From: Syngnathus acus | Taxonomy: Eukaryota; Chordata; Actinopteri; Syngnathiformes; Syngnathidae | Assembly: GCF_901709675.1 (NCBI RefSeq) | Contig: NC_051091.1 | Span: 10,572,967-10,636,966, forward strand | Reading direction: 5' to 3' | Length of the DNA stretch: 64,000 nucleotides | The notes under the pieces: generated by a model | Databases searched by the model: none | What the model was told of the DNA's origin: nothing | What the model saw: the letters and a program-made list of their open reading frames with translations, nothing else | Translations under genes and position numbers: made by a program | In this document: piece after piece, positions 9,801-22,929 of the stretch | How the letters are laid out: each line of letters starts with the position of its first letter | How positions within the stretch are numbered: position 1 is the stretch's first letter

Positions 9801-12724
9801 AAAGCCTCTGATTGTTGTTGCACAGGAAAGACTACTTAGAGCAGCGTGATAATCAGCTAGCATGTTGAAAACAGACACAAACACAACTGCTGAGCAACCT
9901 CGGCGGCGCTCGGATGAGGACATGTAGACCGACAAACCCGCAAATCACCACCTAACCGTGTGAAAACCGCACTGGTGAATACGGCTGCATATTTTCAGGT
10001 CAGATCCAATTTGTTTGGATTCACATTGAGTGTGGAAGCATCAATTCAATAACCGAGATAAGAGTGCCTTGATGACTGGTTAAGCTTGCCGCACAGTTCA
10101 GAGGCCGCGGTTTCCAGCACGTACACGTGTAAACGGTGAATAATCGGCAACTTTGAATCAGTTTTGTAAACCTGCACACACAGAGCATTGATTCCCCCCC
10201 CTTCATACAGACTGTCTGGTGCTTTGTCCTGAGTAAGGTTGAGGTTAAGTTTAATGTAAGGTATGGGACGTTAATTATGATGCCGTAAGCACAACACAAA
10301 CACTGCGTTATCAGATTAAGCAAACATTAGGCCGCCATACTCATCGGCACAACGGAGAGAACGAGGCTGCATCGATCGGCCTCGTGTAGAGGAAGGGGGT
10401 GGGGGGGTGAGGCAGACAATTTTGCACTTAAAAATTATATAAAAAGGAGAGAAAAGTGCAAATGCAAGGCGCCAGGCTAGAAGTCATTATGAGCACATTG
10501 ACATCGTCTGCGCTTTTTATCACTCAGATCTGCAGAATGAGGCTTTGAGATATGAAGTCATTGGTCACCAAATAGAAGTTGACTTCTTGCACTTTGTGTT
10601 GGTTTCATCAATATCAGCAAAGCGCAATACGCCCATTGAAATCACTGTACAAGTATTATAGCCTACCACCGCTAATTAGAACCAATTGTAATTCTTCCAA
10701 TCCATCAAAGCTGTGCCAGTCAACTTTCAATCGCTTTATTGCGCAATGTTAACAAAAAAAAAACCCCACATATTTCACACACGATTTGACACAAGTGAAA
10801 CTAACGTTTTAGAAAATTAACAACCAGACAAATTTATTTTACACTCTCACTCAATGGAGCCACCTCACTGGAGGTTAACTTCCTTTTACACTTGTAAAAT
10901 AAAAATACTCAAAAGTGACATCTGAGATACTTCAATATTTCAGGAAAAGCAGAAGAGTGCAGAACCAATCACTGCTGCTTGAAAAGATTTTGTGAGCGGA
11001 CTCTCAACTGAATCCAAGGTCAAATCTAACGGAGATATACATTGGGTGTGCTCAAAATATTGATACCGAGATAGGTATAAAACATAAGTATAAAATCGAG
11101 ACTTCTCCCTAACGCTATGGGGGATTTAAAGTGTATTGAATAATATCGGGGTACACATCGTGTAGTCACCTGTGTAGTATCGACTTTACCTTCGGATTTG
11201 GAATGTAAATGGAAGATAAGTAGGAGGGGGTGAAAGATAGAGACAGAGAAAGACAAATACCTGTAGAACTGCAGCTGTCGTTTCGGACTTCCATAGCGAG
11301 CACTGAAGGCATCGGGAGACAAGAGCACAAGTGATGGTGCTGGTTAACGTTAGCACGGAAGGGAAGAGGTTAGTAATGGTGGCAGCGTGTGTTTGGGAGT
11401 GAATTGTGCAGGGATAGAGGATGCATAGTTGATCCAAGCGGAAATACAGAAAGTAATAGAGCAGCTCAAAAAATGTACAGAACTAACCAACATCACAATT
11501 CTTTCTAATTATCTTTATAACAGCATAAGATGAGACTTCAACTATCTTCTAGTTTGCAAACAATGGCGCCACTTGCTGTCCAAATATGAGAGTGCAGCTT
11601 AAGCTTGACAAAGAAGACAGTGCTGCACATTTTTAGCGAACTCTTATACGAACAAAGTACATATTTCTGTGACGTTGACCCACAACTAATAACAAAACAA
11701 TTTTGAAGCAATGCGCATTATAACACATTTACTGTATGTTTTGTTTTTAATTGAAAAAATGCTTCTGACAGTTGAATCCCATTCGTGCTGTGCATAAGTA
11801 ACAGCAACTGTACCAAATATGTCCAATTTGAGTTATTACATCACCATGATGGGGGAGGAAGAAGCAAGCAAAGCCATCATGCTACATTGCAAATTTCGTT
11901 TGTCATGCAGTTACCACAAAATATAACAAAAGCATATTCAATCCTTATTTTTTCTAATATCACTATTCTTTCATTATCTTTCATTGTATTTTAGAATAGT
12001 CCATCTTTGCCAGACATCTAGCTTGGGGAAACTATTACACTGGGCAACAAAATATTTCGTTTTTATTTTTTAAATCAGCGATTCAAGTAAACCTTTCAAG
12101 ATTTTTTTTATTTGGTCTGATTACAAATCTGCCCTCATTTTCTTCTAGGATACCAGGCTTTCATAATAATGCTAATAACAATACAATGATAGATTTTTTT
12201 AAATACTTTTTTTCAAAACAGTCAAAGCTAAAAATGATCATACTGTATAGCACAAACTTAAAAACAAAAAATATATCATCTCAGAAACCTGATGTGCTAG
12301 AAAAATGGTAATTTGTGAAGTCAGTGACATAAACACATTTACAAACACATAAGCCATCTCTGATTAAAATTTGCTATTGACCAGTGTCATCGGTGGTCAT
12401 GTGATTATGTATGTGGTAAGCAGTGAACATTTTTTTCCCCTCATTACGTGTAGGGTCCATCACATAAAAAAATAAAAAATAAATAAAGTTTGATTCAGAC
12501 ATGTCTTGACAATTTTAGAGAATTTTAGGATGTTTGGCCCAGCCCTGAACTCACCTGTAGATCATTCCAGGCGAACCAGACTGTCGAAGGGAAAGGCGCG
12601 CAGGCGAGTCTGTTGTCGATTCAGGATACATGGAGGCAGGAGGAAGGGCTGGCCGCGCTAGCCTGCCAGGGGTGATGTTCTTTCACCGCAACCACAAGAG
12701 ACAGTCGAGCGTCAACGTGGGCCT
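7..12724 (-). CDS. kcnab2: kcnab2, 5' part (voltage-gated K+ channel beta-2 subunit), gene continues past left edge
   Basis: Kv-beta subunits are cytoplasmic aldo-keto-reductase-fold proteins that bind the T1 domain of Kv1 channels and tune gating, trafficking and redox sensitivity. Only the variable N-terminal exons lie here; the NADPH-binding core starting with the conserved NLGKSGLRV peptide must lie left of base 1. Gene identity rests on the first exon [20 protein letters not shown] and on the following 14-residue cassette [14 protein letters not shown], both close to human KCNAB2. Four N-terminal exons (12555-12631, 11261-11302, 8126-8496, 7-218) lie in transcription order, and all end in phase 2 (codon AG|N completing Arg or Ser). 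Any of them can therefore splice to the common core. At least one upstream non-coding exon is implied by an acceptor at 12725. Whether this is the a or b teleost copy cannot be told. Confidence 0.9.
806..866. repeat. (AG)n microsatellite
   Basis: About 28 uninterrupted AG units flanked by purine-rich GGAAGG/GGGAGGG sequence. It creates Glu-Arg and Ser-Leu repeat frames on the two strands that are not genes. Confidence 0.97.
6608..6725 (-). repeat. decayed interspersed repeat (3' part of the SINE-like family)
   Basis: The stretch starting near TTCATCAATTTTCCACAC, through GGGATCACGGGGAAGCTGG, to GGGTGCACCCTG and GCCAGCCAGC resembles, in reverse orientation, the 3' body of the TGGA-tailed element at 23965-24333 (GGGTGTCCCCTGCC, GGCTCCAGCACTCCCGCGAC). 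It is interrupted by a G tract. Confidence 0.55.
8126..8496 (-). CDS. kcnab2: kcnab2 alternative first coding exon (long N-terminal variant)
   Basis: The minus strand reads ATG at 8496-8494 ([20 protein letters not shown]), 123 codons plus two bases, ending [13 protein letters not shown] at a donor AG|GTAAG. The middle is Ser-rich and basic ([20 protein letters not shown]). The last third ([20 protein letters not shown]) looks helical and is laid out like the Kv-beta1.1 N terminus just before its core. The shared TGMKYR ending and phase 2 tie it to the kcnab core. The frame continues upstream without a stop to an AG at the end of a pyrimidine stretch (about 8526), so this may be a second exon whose first exon lies upstream. 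The ATG chosen has G at -3. I do not know a mammalian equivalent for the first 90 residues. Confidence 0.72.
8497..11260 (-). other. kcnab2 intron with a possible internal promoter near 9.5 kb
   Basis: Non-coding stretch. GC content rises at about 9380-9700. The minus strand there has a TATA-like GGCTTTATAAGC (about 9514-9526) followed by GC-rich sequence and a splice-donor-like CCGGGTGAGT near 9460. That would fit a non-coding first exon feeding the 8126-8496 exon. The rest is AT-rich with a G-rich run at 10389-10407 and A tracts near 10750. Confidence 0.35.
11261..11302 (-). CDS. kcnab2: kcnab2 14-residue cassette micro-exon
   Basis: A 42-nt exon between a pyrimidine-rich acceptor (TCTCCCGATGCCTTCAG) and a donor AG|GTATTT. 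It encodes [15 protein letters not shown] in phase 1-to-2 continuity with the preceding exon. Human KCNAB2 has the same 14-residue segment ([13 protein letters not shown]), which one isoform lacks. Skipping it here joins MIY-AG directly to the core, again in frame. Identity at 13 of these residues makes the call firm despite its size. Confidence 0.93.
11303..12554 (-). other. kcnab2 intron between first coding exon and cassette exon
   Basis: 1.25 kb, AT-rich (runs of A/T near 12060-12290 and 12460-12490). No open frame with family resemblance, and no repeat I can name. Confidence 0.6.
12555..12631 (-). CDS. kcnab2: kcnab2 canonical first coding exon (MYPES)
   Basis: ATG at 12631-12629 on the minus strand gives [20 protein letters not shown] then PGMIY and AG at the donor AG|GTGAGT. 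This is nearly identical to the human Kv-beta2 N terminus ([20 protein letters not shown]). The exon's 5' untranslated part runs to about 12724, where a long pyrimidine tract followed by GAAAG makes a good acceptor (TTTTTTTTGAAAG|AGGCC). So the transcript starts further upstream, in a separate non-coding exon. Confidence 0.95.
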
Positions 12725-15093
12725 CTTTCAAAAAAAGAGAAGAAGAAAAAAGGGTTAGTACATCTCCAATAAAGCCTAAATCCAACTTCAGATTTAATTG
12801 TTTTTGGACCAAAGAATTGCAAACGTTGACATGTTGAACGTGCTGCAGAATGTAAAAGTATTTAACGCCTTGCAGCATAAAAACAATTGAAATCCATCAG
12901 TTTACCTCAGGATGAAAATATTTGCCAATTAGACTCAAAATCAAGCCCTTCATTTTGATCAAAATAATAAATGATCAGGAACACATTTCTCCCACTAGAT
13001 GGAGGCCTCTCCTCATACTGCAGCTCTGAGTGGACCTGCCAGACATTAGCTTTGGCTGTGCATCCACAATACAAGTTGAAGTACCTGGATTAAAAATGGG
13101 CCCTCATTTTATACACACTATGAATATCTTTGCAGCCTTAAGAACATTTCACCTACAAAAGTGTCTATAATTGCAGCTAAAAAGAAGGTTTGACGCAATG
13201 AGGAATCATATAAATTTATATTTATTATTAGTTTTTGTTATAATTTACTTGTGATGCGTTTGAGAGAAAACGACAGCTAACCAACTGCTTTTGGGTGACA
13301 CAATTCTATAAATAATTCAAAGTGTCGGCCCTAGAAGCAGGTCAGTGCTGCTGAGAGGGCGGCTCCACTGCCTGCTTAGGTAGGTAGTGTTGGCTTAGCT
13401 CACGCGTTGTATTGTAATAAACATTTTGATCATGGAACTGTGTAACTAGGGAACTATTTTTCCCCTTCCCATTTGCGTAGGTTTGAACAGCACTGAATGA
13501 TCTCCGAACGGCTAGCTGCCAAATGCTTGTCACCTCTAAGCAGAAGGGGGTAGTAACATTTTACTTCTGCTTCGACATGTGACAGTAATTCAAATCACAC
13601 TTAAATTGGCAGCACGGTTAATATTACTGATCAATGGCTAATTTCAATCAGAGATGGCCTTGTGTGTCATTTCACCTATTTTTGATGTTGATTTAAAAAT
13701 GCCGAGGACAGCAGAGGACAAAGCAGAGCGGCATCCGTCACCCCGACAAAGGCGTGGGATGAGTATCTTGCGCAACCTTATTTCACCGGTGACTGAGCTC
13801 AGCCCAGTCTTGGCCCATATCCCTAACGAAAGCACAAAAGGTGACTTTCCACTCCCATCAATCTCTCAAATACGTCGTCCAGGGTTCCCAAGGACTCGTT
13901 TAACCTTCCCTTCCCATTCATTTCAATCACGGCACAAATGGAACGGCGGGCCAGCCCAGCCATCAGGTGATGACGGCGGCGATGAAGATGGCGTGACCCT
14001 GATAGATAAAAGACCCATGAGCAGATTTACTACAAGGACTACAAAGTCATCTGTCAGTGTCAAGGCATCAGGAGTTGGAGTGGGTTGTGTTGGCAGAAAT
14101 CAAAGCAGGCTCTTTGGCAGAAGGGGCCTATGACTCTGTTGGGAAGTTTCTTTGTTGTTTTTTTCAATAATTTTGGCAGAAATACTCCACAAACATCAAA
14201 AGCAGTATGTCGTTTCACTACATCAAAAAGCTCATTTGTTGTTACACATGAGCCATACAAATATTTGAACGTCGACGGTGAATTCAATATGCATCCTTCG
14301 TCACAACTCAGTAAACTGCTGGTTGTAAATAATAAAATATATATGCCTCTGAGGTGAGTTGAGGTGACTGACTGAATACAGTGTCCGTAGCTCTTTTTTT
14401 TTTTGCATTTAAGTAAAAGCAAGAAAGTTTAATTCGTATCTTCTCAAGTGTTTTCATTGATTGAGATGTTGTCAGCACACATGCCCGAAGTGAGCTGCAG
14501 AGGTGGACAAGCTGCTGCTGCCGCTGCTGCTTCTGCTGGGACTGCAGCACTGCGGTACAATACACACTCAGCCTGGTCCAAGTTGGATGGGCTCAGATTT
14601 ACCGCACTAATGGGCCACGGTGCACTTTCTTAAATTGAAAGCTGCAGACTGACAAAGACGCTAGGTACAAAGAAAAATGTGAAGACAGGAGATGATACTG
14701 GAGTTAAACTTCAGGCATTGTGGACCAGCATCTGTTATTATTATCAAATAATCATCATCTATATTCAACATTTTAAAAAAAACTACTGAGTTTGTTGACA
14801 TGCCCTCAAATAAACAAACAGAAACCTTTGTTCAGTGCTTCCAAAATATAATCTTAGCTGCAAAGATCATTTTGAAACCCAAACTCTGGTTTGAAAAACA
14901 AAATTATTCTTTAAACCCTAATTTTTAATCTTAACCCTTGTTTGAAACCTTAACCCAGGTTTGAACCTCTAATTTGAAGTTGACACGGCCATTTTTAACC
15001 ATTGGCAGTAGTATCAGAGCAATGACTGATCTGGAGCAGCTTTTCCCAGCTCGAAGCAAAGAAAGTATTAACACCCACACCAGCACTGCGCCT

Positions 15094-15148
15094 TTGTGCG
15101 TGTATGTGTGCGTGTAGTATGTGTGTGTGTGTGCGCGCACGCGCATGC
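15094..15148. repeat. imperfect (TG)n/(CG)n dinucleotide tract
   Basis: Alternating purine-pyrimidine run: TG units with TGCG interruptions, then GCGCGCACGCGCATG. It is potentially Z-DNA forming. Confidence 0.9.
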
Positions 15149-17629
15149 TTTTAAAACAGCGGTGTTGTTGACCTAAAGAAGGCCCGAGGCTCCAACAGCT
15201 TTGTTCACAAACTACATATGTGGGTGCAATTTTGTAAATGGTGAACTAAATTCTAGTACAGAGAAAGAGAGGGCCATCACATTTGAACAAACTGATTACA
15301 CAATTCACAGCAAAATAATAGAAACATCCCTCAGTATGGTCATTGTGACACCATTGCAAATAACAACCAAAAAAAAAAATATCTATAATGAGGAAGCAAG
15401 TGAAACAAAAGTATTTGGCAAGCACAAAACACAGCAATGCAGAAATGGTCTCATACACCTGCGCTTGAAATGCAAAATTGAGTCACACAAGGCTGCTCTT
15501 CACATGCTTCCCCCATCCCTAAATCCACCCACACCCAGCCTGAGTGAGTTCCCTCTCGAGACGGGGCTTACGTGAGCGAGGCGGGCAGGCGGTGTTGGCC
15601 TGGAAAGCACCATACGGTGTTGGGTAGTATGTTGGCAGCAGCCGTAAACACACAGCGCTTCAAGCAGATGGCTGCCGAAGAACGCACCGATATTTGCCAG
15701 GGATGTCCTACGCGGGAGTTCAGTCGGGCAACGGCGACAGGCTTGTTTCATCGTCACAATTCGGGAATTTTTTAGGATCAAAGTCGGACGTGCTGACATA
15801 AAAATCCATGACAAGTGCCTCTCTAATCCTCAGTTTGTTGTTTTGTGCCGCTCTCTTAAGTGGTAAAGGCAACTCTTTCGGAATTAGTGCTGCTTGCAAC
15901 AGAGGACAAAAAACATGTTGTACAACAAAATACTAATCCTGTCTACCTAGTCAAACCGTCACACACGGACTTTATCCGTACAGAGACTCTGATGCCGAAC
16001 CAAAATATTTACGGGACAAGTTACGGAATATCACACAGGTATTGCCGTGCCTGCTACAACTCTGATGCCACCTCCAAAGCGAGACAGTTCTGTATAAAAG
16101 CCCAGATCTACTGTGACGACAGCATTGATGCGGCAAAAAAAAAAGCTGTTCATAATACCTGTGAAGTTTCTGCCGAGTATACACAAACTATGCTTGCAGG
16201 TACTGCAGTGTGCTTTTGAAAAGGTGACCTTCTCGGAGTCTGCATAGGACGTGCTGTGCTGTGTTTTGGAGTGGATGTCACATGAATCCGAAAACTGGAC
16301 AAAAATGTGCCTCATTTGAACACCACGCTTGACAACAACAACAAAAAAGCGGCCAACTTGTGTGCATAAAATACCGCCAGGAATTTGAGTGCACAATTTC
16401 CTGGTTATGATACAATACGAGATGAACGATCCCATGATGCTCATATCGCTGACAGCAGGAAGATGAATCAGCACTGGCTGTGTCCGCTTTCTTTAGCTCT
16501 TGTGCAGAGTTATAGCTTATTCCAGCATAACAAACTGGCGCTTCAACAGAAACACAATTCGATACCTGCGTAAATCATACTTTGTACTTCATACACAAGA
16601 CTATTGAAAAAGATTGCCGTGGAATTGAACAGGCCAGCCTTTATGGCTGTGTAAGCCGCTGCCTATCACTGCAGAGAGGGCAAAGTGCTGCAGTCCACCA
16701 TGAGAGCACATCAGCACACTGCAGCAGGAATATAAAACCATCATTGAAGAGAAAACAAGTAATAAACAATACAGTTGACTGAATAAGCGAGAGAAAGTAG
16801 CCCCCGGGTGAACCAAGACACGTTGGTTGAAGATGATGTAACATTTAGATAAGCACCCAGTCTCCAACGAGTCTCTTCAATACATTAAAACATCCCACTT
16901 AATGATAAATGAGGAGTCATAAAGGCTGTTTGTTCAACAACACAAATAGAAGTAGCACACAAAAAGTAGCACACACAGCTCTGTTCTGGCGGTTTAGTCA
17001 AACAATACAAAGAGATAAACTCTGATTTGGATTTAAATTCATGTAAAGCACTGTGACCTGCATTTTATGATGGAAAATTGCTGCTATACAATTTCATCAA
17101 TTTTGAGAGATTTATATGATTAATATTAGTGGTTAGGTTGTGAAATGCACTTTATAAATATAATTGTATTGTATGCAAATTCGGGTCACGCCGCTGCCGT
17201 AGGAAGGCAGTCGTATAGGAGCCAATATATAATAAAACTAGAACATTCACTGGACTAAAGTCCTTGGCTAGAATAGTTTGAGAAAATGTGGCACAACTTC
17301 AACAAAGGAAAAAAAACACACAAAAGAAAACTACTAAGCTATTGCTGTCAAAAGAAATGTGTCAAAGTTTCACGTCCACATTTTGTTTATATATATATAA
17401 AGAGATTTGCGGCTCTTGTGTATGCAAAATAGTGCGGAGGACCCTTTTTTTTCTGTGCATGAGCGACAACTGCAAATTGGCTCTGGCAGAGTAAAACAGT
17501 ATGAAAGTGATGTGATTAACTGGCAAATTACAATATTGTGCATCAGCCCACTCGCAGCACTCCTCACTTTGAGTCAGTGCTACTTTGCTCACTCAAAGTG
17601 GTCATTTTGTCAAGGGCAGCCGACGCGCT

Positions 17630-17656
17630 CACACACACGCACGCACACACACGCAT
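17630..17656. repeat. imperfect (CA)n tract
   Basis: CACACACACGCACGCACACACACGC-type alternation, about 27 bases. Confidence 0.85.
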
Positions 17657-19714
17657 GCTGTGCATTGCACAAAGTAGATGGACATTCAATACTCACCAGT
17701 CTACATTAATAATCAGACAAGCTTTATACTTTGAAAGTCACATTTGTCCTTATTTTACTTTGATGCTTGAAAAGTGCATGGTAAAGTTTGAAGGCTGAAG
17801 TCGACTGAACTGCACAATGACATGCACACAGTGGAACCTGTGAATTGTATATTTGGAAACTTTAGCATTATTTCCAAGGGGGAAAAAATGAAGATAAATT
17901 CACACAAAAATCGATCGTTTGAAAACCACAGTCATGCGTTCGTAACATTTTGTAAAAATGCCAAAAGTGACCAAAACTTGAGTGAGTTTTCATTTAAGAA
18001 GAGATGCTCACATAAAAAGTTTCAAACATAAAACACACGCAACTTGGTCGAGTGGTACTATAGTACATTTCAAAATTGTGTTTGAATAAATTTGAATGTG
18101 TTTAAAGCCTTCGGGGGGACTACAAGTCTCTCTAAATCACAGATTTTCACATAACGCAGGCGATGAACACGGATTCATTGTACACTGTTTAATGTTGTGT
18201 TCTTTAAACTTCTATTTTTAATGATGACAACACGCGTGTGTAATATGGATTAATTTAATTTCCTAAGGGAAAATTATGTTGTGGATATGAAAAAATTCTC
18301 ACCCAGCGTCACTGAATGAATTATAAGTGACCTTGGGTTTTAAGATTTATACATACGTGCCAGATTCCCCCTAGAAATATTCTAGCTTTTACCCCATAGC
18401 GATAATATTCAATTGTCCACTCACATATACACTGCTCATATCATAATGCTCCAAAGTCCAACCTTTGGATCGGGTTGCAGACGCCAGAAGAAATCCTCCA
18501 GTTCAGAAGCATCAGTTCCGCACGCTTCCTTGCGTTCGTCTGAACACATCCAGCATACGTGTGTGCGCGCGTGCAGCGGTTTAACTCGCTCACGCTCGAC
18601 TTAGCAAGGTCGCGGAATCTCCCACACTTGCACGAGAATCGTGCAGCTGCTCTTTTCTAACACGTTTCTCCTTAATCAGTCAGTGTATTGATTGGCAATG
18701 GCAGAGATGCCCTTTATATGGGACGGAGTGACAGAAAGTTTGATGGCATATTATTAAACGGGCCTTAGTGAACACAAAGCTCCAGTTTCCAGCGGCTGGT
18801 TACTAATACGTATTTGTTGTGCGCTATACTGTCCAAGTGGAATAATAGCCTCAAACGGTGCCAACGGGGCAGCTGTAGTGCAGCGGATACAAACAGCAAA
18901 CCTTCTGTCAAAAGTAGGACAAACTTAATGGCCACATTCACTGCACAACAACTGAGTGGTAGTATATAGGACGTATAGAAAAGATCTGACAATTCAGTTT
19001 TCTTCTGGAAACAGAGACCCGTATTACATCAGTCGACCTACAGAAGCCCCTTAGTGCCTGTTCGGCCGAGCAAGAGAATGGCGGGCGCCAGGTTTCCTGA
19101 GGCATGAAGGGTTAACATCTTGTTGTTTATTCATGTCTACATTTTTGCCGTGGGCCTGCCCACAGTACGTGTCAAAACCAATCAATGTTGAGAAAAAAAA
19201 AATGCGTTTGTTGACTGATTCATGCCACCCTGGGGTAACCGTGGCTATAGCATTTATACTTTGATCCACCGTGTCTGGGCAACGAGTCCAGGTCATGCCA
19301 TGGACTTCCGATGGATGCCATCTGTGCTGTTACATTAACCTTGATAAAATGTGAGACCAACAGCCCGAATGTGAGAACTATTGCTAGGAGCACTGCTGTA
19401 ATCGTGAACCACCAATATCTAATGCGGTGAAAGAGTCCGATACGTTCGGGACCCAAGGAATTTACTGTACTGCCGCGCGGCTGCTTGTGTAGTCCTTGTG
19501 TGAGTCTGCTAATCGATACCAGTACCGATACCAGTTCCTTTGTGTTATGATACTGCAAATACAGTGCCTCAAATGACACAAGTATCAACCATACCAATGA
19601 GTAGGTATCAGCTCAAACAGTATCAATCCGCCTCGCTATCCTATTTATTATACATAAGAATTTGAAAAGTACAGATTTTTTGCAAGGATCATGGAAATGA
19701 CGCATAATTTGCTT

Positions 19715-19780
19715 TGGCAGGCCACATAAAATGAGGTGGCGGGCTGGATCTGTCCCCTAGGCCTTGAGTTTGACACCTAC
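19715..19780 (+). mobile_element. fragment of a hAT-like non-autonomous element
   Basis: The string GGCGGGCTGGATCTGTCCCC followed by TAGGCCTTGAGTTTGACACC resembles the terminal part of a common vertebrate hAT-derived repeat (GGCCTTGAGTTTGACAC). Only one end is recognisable. Confidence 0.45.
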
Positions 19781-22138
19781 AGCTAATTTAAGACTATACT
19801 CATCAAGTAGTGTATGGCGCCTATCCGGTAGAACAGGTGTTGAATATGTGAAAGTAGAAAGCCCACCTGTCCAATTAAAGTGTGACAAAATATGGTTCCA
19901 GCGTGCGCGTGTGATGCCGCATGGGTCCTAAAAAAGCACACTAATGAAGCTAAACAGGCCACTAAATCTCACCAGCAGAATGATTACTGAGCTCAGTTTA
20001 GGAAATCACCCCCACTTGAGCATCCAACAGACCACAGCCATAAAGAGTGTCAGGACCTACATTAGCGTAGCATCGAGATGAGTGAAAATGTCAAAAGATG
20101 CCAGTGGCCAGTCAGTGTCATTCCAGTGATTCTGCCGCCCGAGCATTAAACCTCGGCGGATGTGTTTCAGTTACGCTCGTCACTCGCCAATCGGAGGGAA
20201 GTTCGAATAACGTCGCTAATGGCTTGCGACTGACTCTGGCGTTATTTTTAGACATTTCCCATAACCGACTTGACTTTGAGCGTTGATCGCATGAGCAATA
20301 GTACAACTGAACTATGGTTGCATGGATTTTGTGTGTATACAGAACTAGGGCTGGCTACACAAAAAAAAAATAGACCGTTATACCACTAAAGAGAAAGAGA
20401 AAGTAATACCATATGTTTGCTGACTGTTGGTAGTTTTTAGCTGACTACACATTTGATTAGCCGGCTTCGGATGATGTCGCCGGTCAACATGTCCCATAAG
20501 GACAGTGAGGACACTGCAGTGAGCAAGGGTGGAACTTTGCATTAAAAATCTCCTCTACTCCTGAGAGAGGGCATTCCATGACGATTTGAAATTTACCGAC
20601 TGTCGATGCATAGCCAAAAATAATCTGTTTAGAGTGAACTCGATGCTATTTTCAAAACGTATTGCTAATCTGTTTTAAACCTCACACAAGTCATCTGAAA
20701 TGCCTTGTCTTGCGTTCATGAAGTATGCATGAATAGTTTCAGGCGCAGATACATGTAGAAATAGCTATGAGTGAAGGAGTCTAGCCTAAACAAACCTCAC
20801 GGGAAAAGACACCCGCGAAGTAAATGCCCCAAATAATTTTTCTGGCAAAGTACAGTTGCTACATCTTCACACACATGTACAGTACATTTATTTTCTGCTT
20901 TCATCTGACATGGTATGTTTGCAGACACCTCGTTTTTCTGTTCCAGGTTCTGCATTAAAAGAAACCTCTTGGGCATCGAAGTGGTCACTCAAATTGACTA
21001 ACTGACTGGAGAGTTGTTCTTTGTGTTGACAACTCATTGCGAGATAGAAACAATAACGACTGCAAAGGGTGTGTTGGCCAAATCTGAACTCTGTTGCGCA
21101 GCAAAATGTGTCGCTCGCAAACAAATTTAGGTATGCCGGATCAGTTGAGCTGAAAAACAATTACCAAAGTTTTAGGCTAGGTTTAGTCCCGATCAATTGC
21201 TACTGATGATCTTTTCTACTAGCCTTTCAACCACATTTTGGTTTTATGTTACCATAATCCCTGTCTTGGAACACAATATCTAACCTTATCCCCTCAGCTC
21301 AAATATATAAGCTAAACTCTAACACCCAAACCAAATACACAAGGACTTGGTTTGGTCCTCCAACAGAAAGCCCAAGTTGTTTTTTGACGTTGACCTTTCT
21401 GCCCTTACACCTAATACCTCATCCTATCTGCCAACTTTAATACCTATGCTGTAACCAAAGCCCCAAACACTACGACCACAATTTTGTCGTCAAGTAACAC
21501 TCCGATCTTGTACATAGAGTAGCTTACTGCGCCAAACAGAAGCACTGCAACCTCCCTTCCTCTCCTTTGCGTTCTACTTGGATCACAGCCCATCCTGCAA
21601 AGTCAGGCAGGCTGGTAGGCAAACTTGTAAACGTGAGTAAAGATGCACAGTGCAAGACCGATGAAAACCACGCACTTTTCAAAACATAAACACTGTAACC
21701 CTTTCGTCCGAGCAAAAATGACTTTTTCACTCTCACTGGGAATAGTTTGAGCTTCTCTTCTGGGTGTTGCTGGCAACAGCTAGAACTGCAGCAGTGGCAG
21801 CAGCAGTATCAGCAGAGCAGCTGAGGTGAAAAGGAATCACGCCTTCTTGCCTGAATGCTGATGCTTCGACATAAGGACTTTCATTTTGTCTATTTTGCAG
21901 GTTTAATCAGGTTTACAAGCCAAGAAAAGGATCCAAACTGTAGCGCATGCATAAAACATGACCGATATTCACACAACGGGGCGTAATGGAGAGAGAGCGG
22001 AGTACATACCAGCATAATACGGTATGCAAAGACAGTTTTCAATGCAGCAGCCCTATCAGTCAGATAGCAACTCCGAATTGCTGTGTACAGATGCAGCACG
22101 GGCAAGCGGGAGCATCCCGACTCTCATTGAGACTTAAA

Positions 22139-22240
22139 AAAAGGGAAAGCAAGAGAGGGACGAAAGAAGAAGACAGAGAGAAGGAGTAGACAGCAAGAGA
22201 GTGAGCAAGAGAGAGCGAGAGCAAGAGACAGACACCGGCT
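22139..22240. repeat. purine-rich (GA) low-complexity tract
   Basis: Mostly A and G on the plus strand (AAGAGAGGG, AGAAGAAGACAGAGAGAAGG, GAGAGAGCGAGAGC). Its complement is a CT-rich tract that could sit near a start site, but nothing else supports that. Confidence 0.7.
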
Positions 22241-22929
22241 GCATGCACCTCTGAGACAGAAATGATGCTTGAAAAAAAAATACCCACCTCAGTCTGCAGC
22301 GGAATCCTGACGCAGTGAGTGGAAGCGAGGAATAAATGTAAAAAAAAAACAGTTGCTAGCGATGGAGGAGCACCAGTGGAGAATTCCCAGGCACTGAGAG
22401 AAGATCGGGAGGTGGAATGACTCGATGAATGACACAACTCTAGCGGATGCGGCGTGTGATGCCGTGCGACTGCAATTGTGTAGCCGAGCGTGTTGAGCAT
22501 CTGACAGCAGCAAGATGGAAACAAGTGACAAGGATGCGGAACAATGAGTAAGAAAGAAAGAGGTGAAAGGAGAAACATGAATAAATGTGTGAGCTGAGGG
22601 CATATGGGTTAGAGGAAATGCCCCTCCCTCCTCACAACACACACCCACACATAGACACACCTCCCTATGCACAGTCAGCACTGGACTAGAGTTGACTAGC
22701 GTGAGAAATCTCAGTGGACATTGAGGACATTAAGAAAGTTTGGCTACAATGTTAGCATATAATGGCACATATGGAAATAAAATTTGGGAGTAGGAGTGGC
22801 GTGTTGCGGTTCTGTCATTTAAGAAAAACAGCAGGTTTGTGTCTTCCAAATACTGCGATTAGAGGTGTCGGAAATTAATCGATTAATCGTCAACAAATCA
22901 GTCATTAAATATATCGTATTTTATTCGAT

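Noticed and set aside
14448-14633. Ala- and Gln-rich open frames on both strands around GCTGCTGCTGCCGCTGC.
   Set aside because: Short trinucleotide run; no conserved domain, splice sites or neighbours supporting a gene.
22060-22681. Two long minus-strand open frames rich in Ser and Leu.
   Set aside because: Composition follows from the CT-rich (GA complement) tract; no recognisable family.
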